In this document: positions 54,690 through 64,000 of the stretch, piece after piece
Numbering within the stretch: the stretch's first letter is position 1
Layout: each line of letters opens with the position of its first letter
Assembly (NCBI RefSeq): GCF_016802725.1
Contig: NC_052666.1
Span: 8,777,375-8,841,374 of the forward strand
Length of the DNA stretch: 64,000 nucleotides
Reading direction: 5' to 3'
Source of the DNA: Solenopsis invicta
Lineage: Eukaryota > Arthropoda > Insecta > Hymenoptera > Formicidae
Position numbers and translations under genes: made by a program
The notes under the pieces: model-generated
What the model was told of the DNA's origin: nothing
Database searches by the model: none
The model's input: the letters and a program-made list of their open reading frames with translations, nothing else

Positions 54690-55560
54690 TCTGTATAAAA
54701 TTTAAAATTGTTCGGCCCAGTAGTTTTTGAGAAATCATGGCGTTTGATTTGAAAAATGTCGTTTTGAAAAACACGCCATTAAAGTTTCTCAGGCACTTTT
54801 GAGGTGGATAATGAAGAATTTCAATAACTTACCTTTAGTGAACTATGCAAGGGAATACAGAAGAGACCTTCCTCAACATCAAAAAATTCAAATTGTTCGG
54901 TTTTCTTTTATCTTTTGACAATTTTTGTCTCTTTTGCTTCATGTGACTTCTGCTGCTCCGAATGTTTTATGCGTTTGTTGTTTATGATATGGACAAAGAT
55001 TTTTGCATTTTGCCCGATTGTTCATTTCATCATACTCATTATTTGTAAAATTGAATGGAAACCGTCATAAAAAATGCAAACAGCCAAAAAAGTTGCAATT
55101 TGCACCATTTTCTTTCCGCAAATGTAATATTTCATAATGTAAATGTTTCAGTGCAAATGTCCAAACTAATGAATTTAAACTTTCATTATTGTTTTACGTA
55201 TATAAAAATATTAAAAAACACATAAAAACTAATAACAGTAATAATACTACTTGACACGCAACAATGCGTCCGCCGCATGAGAATCTCGGTAGGAGCGCCA
55301 TATGGAGGCTGCGTCTTTTAAACCTTTATAACTTTGTCAATTTAATGAATTTTATCTTAACATTTTAGGGACACATTTAAAAAATTTCAAACTATAAAAA
55401 TATGAAAAAAATCGATTATTTTAACTCGTCACATAGGAATACTCCCTTAAAATATCATGACAAAAGAATGTGATTTATTCATTTTAGAATTTTGTAGATC
55501 TAAATATGACATTAAATATCAGACGATCGAAAAAAATAATAACATTAATTATACTTTGAC
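54690..55560. other. AT-rich spacer, no gene recognised
   Basis: About 870 bases with a short GC-richer patch at 55250-55320 (GCGTCCGCCGCATGAGAATC). No domain, repeat or inverted structure was seen. Confidence 0.4.
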
Positions 55561-55563
55561 AGA

Positions 55564-55695
55564 ATGAGCGATATAATAAAGCCAATCGATGCGAGCAAAG
55601 TGCTGGATCTCGGAATAGAACGCGGTCTAACAGTTGTAATGGATCCACTTTTGGATGATTATTTCTACTCAATAATGCCTGTTATAGGTTGGAAG
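55564..55695 (+). CDS. Candidate short first exon with splice donor, low confidence
   Basis: ATG at 55564 opens MSDIIKPIDASKVLDLGIER and continues to a segment with DPLLDDYFYSIMPVIGWK. The sequence AAGGTAAGTAG at 55693-55703 is a canonical donor. The composition looks coding (even residue use, no low complexity). No partner exon is seen; a family A LTR starts 170 bases downstream. Read-through of the donor would give 93 codons. I do not recognise the protein. Confidence 0.3.
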
Positions 55696-55982
55696 GTAAG
55701 TAGAAATAGTTTTACGTGTCATTTAATGAATAATAGAAATAAAACAGTGATTTCTTATTGCGCAGAATGTTTGTCAAAATCTGTATTTTTGCGTGGTTTC
55801 TGTGAGTGGATAAAGGTACAGGGATATCGGGAAATAAAGATATAGAGATTTCTAATATCCTATATACTTGTAACAAAACGCCCCTCCACCTCGTGCGGAC
55901 TGCCCCTCCGCTCTGTCCACCCGAGCATCGCGGTAGCGAGAACGTGCGCGCACCGGCTAACCTTTCGACGCATGATCACGCG

Positions 55983-56240
55983 TAGAGTCCCTAGAAGTAG
56001 AGAGTCTGGACATCTCGGGGTTCCACGTGATTGGATGCACGTGATTGTGCACCTAAAATAGCAGCACCAATACGGATCCCTGTTTAATCCTCTTCAGCCA
56101 ATGCGATAACAGCATACAACACGTTCAAGTGCACACAATGATAAACATACACACACATAAAGCTCACGTACATACACTGACAAATTCATCACCGACATTT
56201 TAGGGGCAGATGTCCAGACTCTTTACTTCTAAGGACTCTA
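55983..56240. mobile_element. 258-bp MITE with exact 8-bp target duplication
   Basis: Ends TAGAGTCCCTAGAAGTAGAG and the complement of TAGAGTCCTTAGAAGTAAAG pair for about 30 bases. ATCACGCG flanks both sides (55975-55982 and 56241-56248). The LTR sequence is continuous without it when compared with 35432-36558. The 8-bp duplication suggests hAT or P-type mobilisation. Confidence 0.92.
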
Positions 56241-56401
56241 ATCACGCGGCAGCACGCGCGCCGTCCGTGGCGTTCTGTAACCTTCCCACTTCGAGCCAGC
56301 CGACCGAGCGCGCGGATTGGTTCGTCCAGCCGCACGTTCGGATATATAAGCCGGTAGTAGGAACACCGAGTCAGATCTTCCCGGTCCGCCGAACCTGTCT
56401 A

Positions 56402-56665
56402 GTCGAACATCTTCGACGCTCCCGACTTTCGTCGAGGACGAGCATACTCGCCTCTTCCGCCACACTCTCGACGAGAATCCTCGTCGTTTCCTGCAGCCGA
56501 GAATCCTCGGCAAGACCAAGAGCCTCTCCTCGGTGTACTCACAAGGATGCTTCCTTGCCGCAACCAATCACGACGAGTATCCTCGTCGAATCCTTAGCCC
56601 AGGCATGCCTGACTAATCCGCTGCATCCTCGAGCATCCTCGAGGAAATCACGTCCGGGAAGCTCT
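56402..56665 (+). repeat. Hairpin array in the family A solo LTR
   Basis: Includes GTCGAA-CATC-TTCGAC (56402-56417), CGACGAG-AATC-CTCGTCG, GCCGAG-AATC-CTCGGC, CGACGAG-TATC-CTCGTCG and TCCTCGAG-CATC-CTCGAGGA, all perfectly paired. Confidence 0.85.
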
Positions 56666-57333
56666 CCTCGACACCGACCAGTAAACCGAGACATCGCCAG
56701 GGCATCCGCGCCCTGATGATAAATCACTGCCTTACTTGCACGAGGCAGATCGGGCGAACCGCGAAAACGCCCGTATATTGCAGCGTCTTCGACCAATCCG
56801 CGCCCGCCGCGCTTACGGCGGTATCCACACCGATGTCCGCGTGTTCCGCGACTCCCCGATACTCACCGGACATCGAATCCGTTTAACTCCGCGAAGACAT
56901 CGCTAACCGAAACGATCTAGCCGAATCTCAGGCACCTCTTATTTCAATGTAATATACCGATGATAAATCGATACTCCGTTACACGTAGATTAAGTTCGTT
57001 TATTTCTTACGTTCGATCGTTGGACGTGTGCATCCTTAAGACGGTACCGATAAGTCTTTGTTTATAGTTGCGCCTCGCAATTGCTACCGTCTCTGTTTAT
57101 TTACGTTCACCCGTTCCGAGGCGTCTTGTTTTCTTTTTGTATCATTTTATTTTCTTTCATTCTTCAGTTTATTACTTATGAACATGATCAGCTTCAATAA
57201 ATCTTTCATATTTCTTTTCTACCAATCCGAGTGCGATTTCTCCGAACCCGGCAATCCGGCGAGCTTATCCGTAACCGTTTCTTCCCCCCCCCGTTTCTCC
57301 CGAACCGTCCGAAAATCACCAGCGTTACATACT

Positions 57334-58776
57334 TAAGAACAATTATATTTCTAAATTAAAATTAAATCTGCAAACAAGGAAAAATTATTTAATGTTCATG
57401 CAAAGTTAAAATCTGGGAAAATTTTTTTTTAAATAACTAAAAAAATAGTTCTGTTTAATGTATACTCTAAGAAATTTGATAATGTATAATTACAGAAAAT
57501 ATTCACAGAAAATTTTATCTAATTTCATTAAAGTGTTTTGTTTAACAAGATAATCATAAAAATTTGAATAAATATTTAAATAAAAAACTTCTAATTAAAT
57601 CAAGACTCTTAAAATTTAAACAAATAAAGGCTACTGATAATGAGTCAGTGCGGGTATAGGTGCCAATCACAGTTTTATTGGCTCGACTCACGTGATGCAA
57701 AAACCGCGTAGCCTTTCGCACTGAAATTCGCACCGGAAACTTACGACGGGTACTGCCCAGCGAGCGCAACAAAAAAGTATGATATGAGAAGCTGTTATAT
57801 CAGATGCCATACTAAAGTAAATATTTCTCATTCGCACACGAGCACGAATTTGGAGATGTATTGCCGGCGGATGTCGGCACGGGGTCTCGGAATTCGCAAC
57901 GGCCCGATGCAAAAATTTGCACTGGCTAGCAAGAGCAGTGAGGCTTCATGTGACAGGTAGTCACACAGACTGTCATATTAGACCAAACACTTCTCACTCG
58001 CAAAATTATAAATTTGACGATCGACATGCTCCATCCGGTAATTAGTCTTGCCGCCAAGACCATATATGGAAGTCGACAATTTGCGGTAATCGTCGATAAT
58101 TCAAATATCTTACTCCCATTCCTTGACAACACCGATACCTTTCGACTAATCATAATGCAATTATACAGATTAAAATGATCCTGATTGTACTTGGGCGAGC
58201 TGATGGGAGATCAAAAAGTGTTTGATTTACTCTCTCTTTTTAATATAAAAAATACTACACAGAGTTCGGAGCACGATTTACTGCTCATTTCTCTTTGCAA
58301 CAGTCTTGTTATACTATTCAATGCTTGCGTAAAAACTTAGAGCCTAAACTTTACTACTCTGAAGAAATTATCCTGAGGCCAAATCCATTTTCTGTGCCGC
58401 CAGTCTATCTGCAGTCCAAACCAACAAAAACATCTTCAGAAACCGATTCAACAATTAAAAGAGGAAGTCAATCAAATTACCCGAGGATTTCTTTTCTTTG
58501 CCCCTTTTTCCTTTTTGAGATTTTACATGATTAATTTGTTATAAAACGCCAGATAATCGAAATCGGAATTCATTATAGTGAAAAGCCAACAAGACCTACG
58601 TCAACCCAACAATAGACATCACGCCGCCGTGAATCGTCAACGGTCCCGCGATCGACGGAATAGGCGAGCGTCTCGGCACATATCGCTAGTGACTCTAAAC
58701 TGCCCCCGGGTCAGCGAACCAGGCTAGCGCCTCAACAAACAACTAACAGTGTTATAGAATTAACCCGGCAATGTAC
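57334..58776. other. Spacer with one open frame (58295-58534), unrecognised
   Basis: AT-rich to 57640, then mixed. The plus frame at 58295 (MQQSCYTIQCLRKNLEPKLY, then PNPFSVPPVYLQSKPTKTSS) has a coding-like, Pro/Ser-rich composition and ends at 58534. It shows no known domain. It might belong with the frame at 59998-60234 across the LTR, which is speculation. Confidence 0.3.
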
Positions 58777-59835
58777 TGTAACAAACCGCCTTTCCGCTCC
58801 CCCCTCGGACCGTCCACCGTTCCGGGCCGAACAACCGCCGGACAGCGAAAACACGGCGCGTAGCGCCAATAAGACACATAAACACCGGCGTAGCGCGCGT
58901 TGACGCATCCGCACGTGAGATCTCCGTGACAGATCTCCGCGCGCACGCGCTCGACCGGAGTGGCGGCCGCTGGACCGATCTCGAGCGGCGGGGAGACCCC
59001 CACCGATTTCCGTACCGTTCCGTACCCCCGCACCGTCCCTGCCCTCGAGATTCGGGTATATAAGCACCGCCGCTCCTAGAGTCGAGGCTCTCTTCTTCTC
59101 CGTCCGACCTCCCGTCCGCAGAAGAAAGCCTATCCCGAGTGCTCACACGGAGTTAAGCGCCTTAGCTTCGGTCGTCAAGCGATCTTGACACGAGCCATCC
59201 AGTCGGCACTTCCCTATCCGCCGTCCCGTCTCGGTATCGACTCACGACCTGGGGTGTGGAGTTCCGCGCCTCTACCAAGAGCTCTTGGCGTGAGTTGATC
59301 ACCACCGCCAAACATCGCGGTATTAACCGCAGCGCGCTGCGATCGGAGCCGAGTACAGCTATACCGCGCACGCGTTGTCTACGGCCGTGGCCGCGGCCTT
59401 CGGCAAGGCCACGGTACCCGCGCGTCAACAAGGATTCCGAGTTCCGAGAATCTCGGCTCGGAAATCCCACGAAACTTATAAATAGACACCGTGTACAATA
59501 CCGCGTTAAAAGCCGACTGTTACGAATCTTGCGTGTAAATATTCGTCCGTCCGCGCGCTCTGGTTTCCGTCTGTCCGTCCGCGCGTAATTTCTAAGTTGT
59601 GTTACGTCCGTCCGAGCGTCACCGCCATTCGTTCGTCCGAGCGTCACCGCCATCCGTCCATTCGCGCATCGTGGCTAAAACGCCACGCTATTATATTGTA
59701 CAACACGTTACGCGAAATAAATTCGCTGATTTCTTTCCATCCAACAAACTGTCCAGTTCTCTTGGCGACCTCAATCCGCGTCTTAGTCCGCCGAACTCAC
59801 GCCGCCCCGTGCGCGGAAAAAGTCTGGTCGTTACA
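58777..59835 (+). mobile_element. Solo LTR, family B
   Basis: TGTAACAAACCGCC to GGTCGTTACA, flanked by GTAC on both sides (58773-58776 and 59836-59839). TATA box GGGTATATAAGC is at about 59054 and AATAAA near 59716. Relatives are 1-236, 48988-50705 and 62384-62713. Confidence 0.93.
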
Positions 59836-59997
59836 GTACTTCTCCTTTCCCTCTCTCTCCCACTTATTCTCCTATATCTTATCTATCCCCTAGTCCGCAA
59901 TGATTCCCAGGATCGCCTTCTCATTATTCCATCCCTATTTATGGTACCTCGGAAGAGTGCTTTGCGGCCTTCCGGAAACCCACTCCTCCACTGACAG

Positions 59998-60234
59998 AAT
60001 TCTCCATCTCTTTCTTCCGAATTTTTTTATCGTAATCCCGATTTACCGATTAGAAGACTGCCTGAAGATCTCTACTCCCCACCTTTTCTTTCCAAATTTG
60101 CACCTTTATTTTCTCCGTCTACTCCCGAAGAAGCTGCAAATTTGGTTAACAATCTGCCTTTAAATGTATTGGAAGAAATGACAAACCTCTTTGACTTCAT
60201 CCTGTCAAATTTCTATCAAGAGGGAAGAGAATAA
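59998..60234 (+). CDS. Candidate terminal exon, 78 codons, unrecognised
   Basis: After a pyrimidine-containing stretch and CACTGACAG, a frame without Met runs open to TAA at 60232: NSPSLSSEFFYRNPDLPIRR, LPEDLYSPPFLSKFAPLFSP, STPEEAANLVNNLPLNVLEE and MTNLFDFILSNFYQEGRE. The composition is protein-like and the C-terminal third looks helical. With no start codon it would have to be a spliced 3' exon. No family recognised. It could equally be part of a lost mobile element. Confidence 0.35.
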   Translation, partial: NSPSLSSEFFYRNPDLPIRRLPEDLYSPPFLSKFAPLFSPSTPEEAANLVNNLPLNVLEEMTNLFDFILSNFYQEGRE

Positions 60235-61398
60235 TATACCAACATTAAAATTTTATACTAATAATTAATGTAACAATAATAGCTACAATCAAAACCTGCT
60301 TCTACCTCAGTAAAATAGAAATTTTTTACAATGTTACCTCACTTGAGATCCGATAGCGCACGTTGCGATAGCTTATATTCCGATAGCACACGTAAAATTT
60401 AAAATAATTTTCAATAACCCACGTCTCTTTAGCACATGTCCCGATAACGCACAAAGTAGAATACGCAGCTGCCCGATAATGCACGAATTAAAATGCACAT
60501 CTGCCTGATAACGTACGTTGTAAAATGCGCACGTGTTTCATAACGCATGTACCAATAGCACACGTTAAATTTAAAATAATTTCCGATAACCCACGAAGTA
60601 AAACGTGCATTTACCCGATAACGCACAAAGTAAAATCTGCACGTGCTTGATAACGCACATTTTGATAGCCCATGATTCTTTAGCGCACGTCTCGATAGCC
60701 CACGTCTTTTTTAGCGCACGTCTCGATAGCCCACGTCTCTTTAGCGCACTTATTTATAAATAAACTGTCTGTTAATCACAATTTATATTGCAATATTTAT
60801 ATTGCATTTATCTAATGTTAATGCACTATATATTTCACGCTTGCTCATTCTCATGCAGTTTGAAAGATGTAAGGTTATGAGGTTATGTCCCTTGATTGAA
60901 TTAATGAAAGTAATATTAAAACCATATAAAATAAATGTGAGAGTTACTGAAACGTTTCATGTTTTGTAATCAGTTACATTATTGATGCATGTGTTTTGTT
61001 AATGCTAAAAGTAAGATATCACACATTTTACACATATGAATGCAACGCAAAAAATATTCCATCTGCTATGCTTGAAGTGTACACGAATATAGTCATGAAA
61101 TAAAGTTAATTAGGCTAAATGCGCGTATCTAAATTTGATTTGGGACGTGTGTTATCGGGACGTGCGTTATTGGGCAGGAGCACGTTTTACTTTGTAGGTT
61201 ATTGGGACGTGTGCTAAAAAAACGTGAATCATCGATACGTGCGTTAAAGAGACATGAGCTATCGAGACGTGCGCTAAAGAGACGTGAGCTATCGAAACGT
61301 GCGCTAAAGAGACGTGGACTATCAAGACGTGCGTTATCGAGCACGTGCGTATTTTACTTCGTGCGTTATCGGGCAAATGTGTGTTTTTCTTCGTTTAA

Positions 61399-62010
61399 TG
61401 TTGTGCCCCGGTGATGGCTCCGGGAACGTCGGTAGGTATATCGGGATCTTGTCGGCGCCTCAGAAGTTAGGACTCGTAGGAAGGGCCGCTCGGTGGTCGA
61501 AGATAAAACACTTGCTTGTTCCAACGTTAAGATAATGTATTTTCTTCAGTATTGCCCTCGTTACACTTGTAGTATGATTATATATGTCGCTCGTTTGCTT
61601 GCTTTTCCCGGACGGTCCGGTATATATAGGTCGGCTGTTATCTCCGGATTGTGTTACAAGCTCGACGTGTAAGTCACGCACGGCGTGTAACACACTGGAC
61701 AGCTGTTTGTCAAACTCTTCCGTCGCTTTCCGATTTTGTCGCGATATTTATTCGTCGTTTGGTTCGGCCAATCGTGTTCCTTGCGGCATGCAGCTCCCAC
61801 GCTTAGCCGAAATCCGAATACCGGAAAGCGACTCAGTATTAGTTGGCGCAGCGCGATGGTGTTGCGGGCCGGAAGCCCGACAGACCATCAGCGTCTTTCG
61901 ATATTTCTAGCGTATGCGGAATTCGAGTCCGCTACGCGTATGCATAGCAAAAGGAATCTTAATTTCCTGTTGCTATGCGTGTAATTATCGTAGTTGTACA
62001 GGGTACAACA
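61399..62010 (+). mobile_element. Candidate solo LTR, family C
   Basis: TGTTGTGCCCCGG to GGGTACAACA, with inverted TGTTGT/ACAACA termini. It interrupts the minisatellite arm. The flanks TTTAA and TTTCG do not match cleanly, so the target duplication is unproven and orientation uncertain. Confidence 0.6.
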
Positions 62011-62383
62011 TTTCGTGGGTTATTTGCACGTGCTAAAAGTACGTGGGTTATTGGAAATTATTTTAAATTTGACGTTGTAATGGTACGCGGTTTCGGTGCA
62101 ACGGTGCGGTGCGGGAATTTTGGGATCGGTCCGGATAAGGCTCGTCGGTTGGTCAGGTGTTCGCAATGATCATACCCAGTGTTTAAGGTTGAATGAAACA
62201 AAAAATAATTTATTCGATGAATGATCGTTTTTGACAAAGTAAGAAAGCCCCAAAATAAATCAGAAAAGAAAAAGTAAACAGAAAAGAGAACGGCTCGCAG
62301 GTGTCCAAATAATCGCTGATAATCAGCGTGCAAGCGGCGCAACGGGATTAATCCGGAATAACGCGCAAACGACAACTAAAAGT

Positions 62384-62713
62384 TATAACAAACCACCTTC
62401 CGCCCCCCCCCCCGGACCGCCTAACCGTTCGAGCCGTCCGTCCGCGCGTTTCCGTTTATTAATTTAAGTTCCGCGATTAATTACCGTCGGACTGCGTCTC
62501 CGCATTTTCTATAATTACATCGCCGACGCTATTGCGTACCATCAAATATATGTTCACAAGACCTATGTTGGTCTCATCGCGTCTTTTCAGTTTCAAATAA
62601 ACACTTTGTTTCACACACATCCAAAACGATGTTCTAATGTATAATTGCTTCAGGCGACCCTTCGCGTTCGTTCCCGTCCAATCACCGTCCGTACGCGAAG
62701 TATGGTCGTTACA
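62384..62713 (+). mobile_element. Internally deleted family B solo LTR
   Basis: Starts TATAACAAACCACC (one change from TGTAACAAACCGCC) and ends TATGGTCGTTACA. Only 330 bases remain against 1059 in the full copy. Flanking AAGT and AGGT agree at three of four positions. Confidence 0.75.
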
Positions 62714-63048
62714 AGGTTCGTTCAAAATACATATCTAACTAAACAGAATAACTTACTTAGGTACTTAGGCTGGGTGGGGAAAAAATAATACACGTAATAT
62801 TGCTAGGTGGGTTACGCGGACCTTTGGTCTGTACGGTCGGGGAAGCCGCGAAACGTGGCGTGTTCGTCGCAAGTGCGTGCGCGTGCGTGAACGGTGCGAG
62901 CGCGTTGTACGGCCGGTCGGTTCGTCTCCGCGGAGCTCGCCCCTATGCAGAGGGGCGGAGGATCGACAGGGCACGGATGCTGTGCCGATTCAAGGTTTCG
63001 AAAGTAATCCGGGTTCTCTGGCGTCAAGGTACTTGAGGACAATAGATT

Positions 63049-63206
63049 GGTCGAGAATGCTCGGCCGGTGATAATGACGAGATGCTCGTCGAGGATCTCA
63101 GACAGGATTGATCGAGAATACTCGGTCGAGAATAACGACGGGAATGCCCGTCAAGGAACTGGAGAGCGACGAGTATGCTCAAGGAGCGATCGAGGATGCT
63201 CGGTCG
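63049..63206 (-). repeat. Hairpin array in the family A solo LTR
   Basis: Plus-strand reading: GGTCGAG-AATG-CTCGGCC, GACGAG-ATG-CTCGTC, GATCGAG-AATA-CTCGGTC, GACGGG-AATG-CCCGTC and GATCGAG-GATG-CTCGGTC. Confidence 0.8.
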
Positions 63207-63639
63207 CCTTTAGGCCAGGTCGGAGAATCGGACGGATCTGATTTGTGCATTTCCACTGCTGGCTTATATAACCGAACGCGCGGTTGGGTGCGCCAATCTG
63301 CGCGCTTGGTCGGTCAAGCCGGAGTGGGAGCGTTGCGGAACGCCACGGTCGGCGCGCGTGTCGCCGCGTGATCGCGCCGCGAGGTTAGGCTGGCGCCCAC
63401 ATGGCTTTTCGCCACGCTCGATGTATGGTGGACGGACGGCTTGTGGAGGCGTGCGGACCGTGGAGGAGCGTATCGTTACAACGTATGCAATCAAGACGTT
63501 ATCGAACAGGTGCGCGTTTTACTTCGTAGGTTATCGGGACGTGTGCTAAAGAGACGTGGGTTATCGGGAATAATTTTAAATTTGATGTGTGCTATCGGGA
63601 CGTGGGATATCGCACCGTGCGTTATCGAGATCTGCCCAC

Positions 63640-64000
63640 CTCCACTCTACACACCCACCCATATACATTTATAAACTTATATATACAATAATCGTATGCA
63701 TATGTATGTTTTTAAGTTTCGATCTGAAGTTACAAATTTCTTTTATATTATGATTTCAATAACAAACAAATTTAAATGTTAAAAAATAATTTTATTTTTA
63801 TCTTTAAACAAAGTAGACCGGCCCATCGGCCGCTAACAAATATATAAATTTTAACATTTAACTCTTTCTACTTTATTTCTATTTTTTTACTTATCCCGAG
63901 ACCTCCGATTCCTCCCTCTCGTAAAAAGGTAGCACTTGGTCCGATCCCGTGTAAAAGAGATTTGATTCGTTTACACAAAATAAGGACCTAACGGATGCAC
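63640..64000. other. AT-rich end of window, nothing recognised
   Basis: A short TATATA run and mixed sequence. No open frame or repeat of note. Confidence 0.4.

Larger units (their letters stand above)
55869..57329 (+). mobile_element. Solo LTR, family A, carrying a nested MITE
   Basis: TGTAACAAAACGCC to CCAGCGTTACA, flanked by TACT on both sides (55865-55868 and 57330-57333). TATA is near 56342 and the hairpin array at 56402-56665. Removing the MITE (258 bases plus one octamer) gives about 1195 bases, close to the 1127 of the element LTR. Confidence 0.92.
62076..63480 (-). mobile_element. Solo LTR, family A, minus strand, itself carrying a family B LTR
   Basis: Plus-strand ends TGTAATGGTACGC and GCGTATCGTTACA, flanked by ACGT on both sides (62072-62075 and 63481-63484). 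Minus-strand TATA is near 63257. The hairpin array is at 63049-63206. Excluding the nested LTR it is about 1075 bases. Confidence 0.9.
60345..63635. mobile_element. Foldback element with minisatellite arms, carrying three solo LTRs
   Basis: The left arm (60345 to about 60760) is built from short units such as GATAGCCCACGTCTCTTTAG and CGATAACGCAC. The right arm holds the complementary units (CGTGCGTTATCGGG, TAAAGAGACGTG) at 61130-61398, 62011-62075 and 63481-63635. Once the LTRs at 61399-62010 and 62076-63480 are removed the right arm is about 490 bases. Ends are GAGATCCGATAGCGCACG and the complement of CGTGCGTTATCGAGATCTG. The 370-base loop (60761-61129) has no gene. Confidence 0.75.

Noticed and set aside
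60345..60760. Regular short repeats as a CRISPR array
   Set aside because: Units are contiguous with no unique spacers, no cas genes exist, and the genome is eukaryotic.
61395..62015. Exact target duplication for the family C solo LTR
   Set aside because: Flanks TTTAA and TTTCG match at only three of five positions, so I did not claim a duplication.
1..64000. tRNA or rRNA genes
   Set aside because: Only primer sites complementary to tRNA 3' ends were seen; no cloverleaf with intact A and B boxes was recognised by eye.

Overview
The window is a dense, nested graveyard of eukaryotic transposable elements. I found no complete host gene and no prokaryotic feature. The mixture points to an arthropod genome, most likely an ant or other hymenopteran: chromoviral-type and CsRn1-like Gypsy LTR elements, Penelope-like elements with GIY-YIG domains, several mariner lineages, piggyBac and an APE-type LINE. 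The species assignment is inference from family content only. The base composition swings between AT-rich DNA-transposon DNA and GC-rich LTR DNA.

Layout, left to right. 1-236 is the 3' end of an LTR (family B). 294-5543 is a giant palindromic DNA element split by a 3.1-kb element (941-4034) with a broken transposase-like gene. About 5549-14757 is a minus-strand Gypsy element with a PLE-tail palindrome (13802-14325) in its leader. 14938-18623 is a minus-strand Penelope-like element. Its inverted partner (21650-22136) is separated from it by a 3.0-kb foldback element (18624-21649). 22341-28860 holds a dispersed AT-rich repeat and a second Penelope fragment interrupted by two inverted-duplication mariner derivatives. 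29317-30248 is a deleted mariner. 30456-35355 is a palindromic MITE interrupted by a CsRn1-like Gypsy element with a 4-bp target duplication. 35432-42156 is a plus-strand Gypsy element with a tRNA-Lys-type primer site and an extra third ORF. 42157-45390 is a minus-strand LINE. 45392 to about 48420 is a piggyBac split by a solo LTR. 48988-50705 is a minus family-B LTR. Mariners follow at 51683-52325 and 53969-54685. Solo LTRs lie at 55869-57329 and 58777-59835. 60345-63635 is a foldback element with minisatellite arms that has taken three further solo LTRs.

Two themes stand out. First, family-A LTRs (five copies here) carry an array of short palindromes with variable stems around a nearly constant 4-base centre (NATC/NATN), placed between the TATA box and the LTR end. 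Second, at least seven unrelated DNA elements exist here as near-complete inverted duplications. Read through from either side, the locus would yield many long hairpin RNAs, so it could be a small-RNA source; that is inference and needs small-RNA data. All protein-coding remnants I could identify belong to mobile elements and almost all are broken. The only candidates for host exons are 55564-55695 and 59998-60234, both at low confidence.
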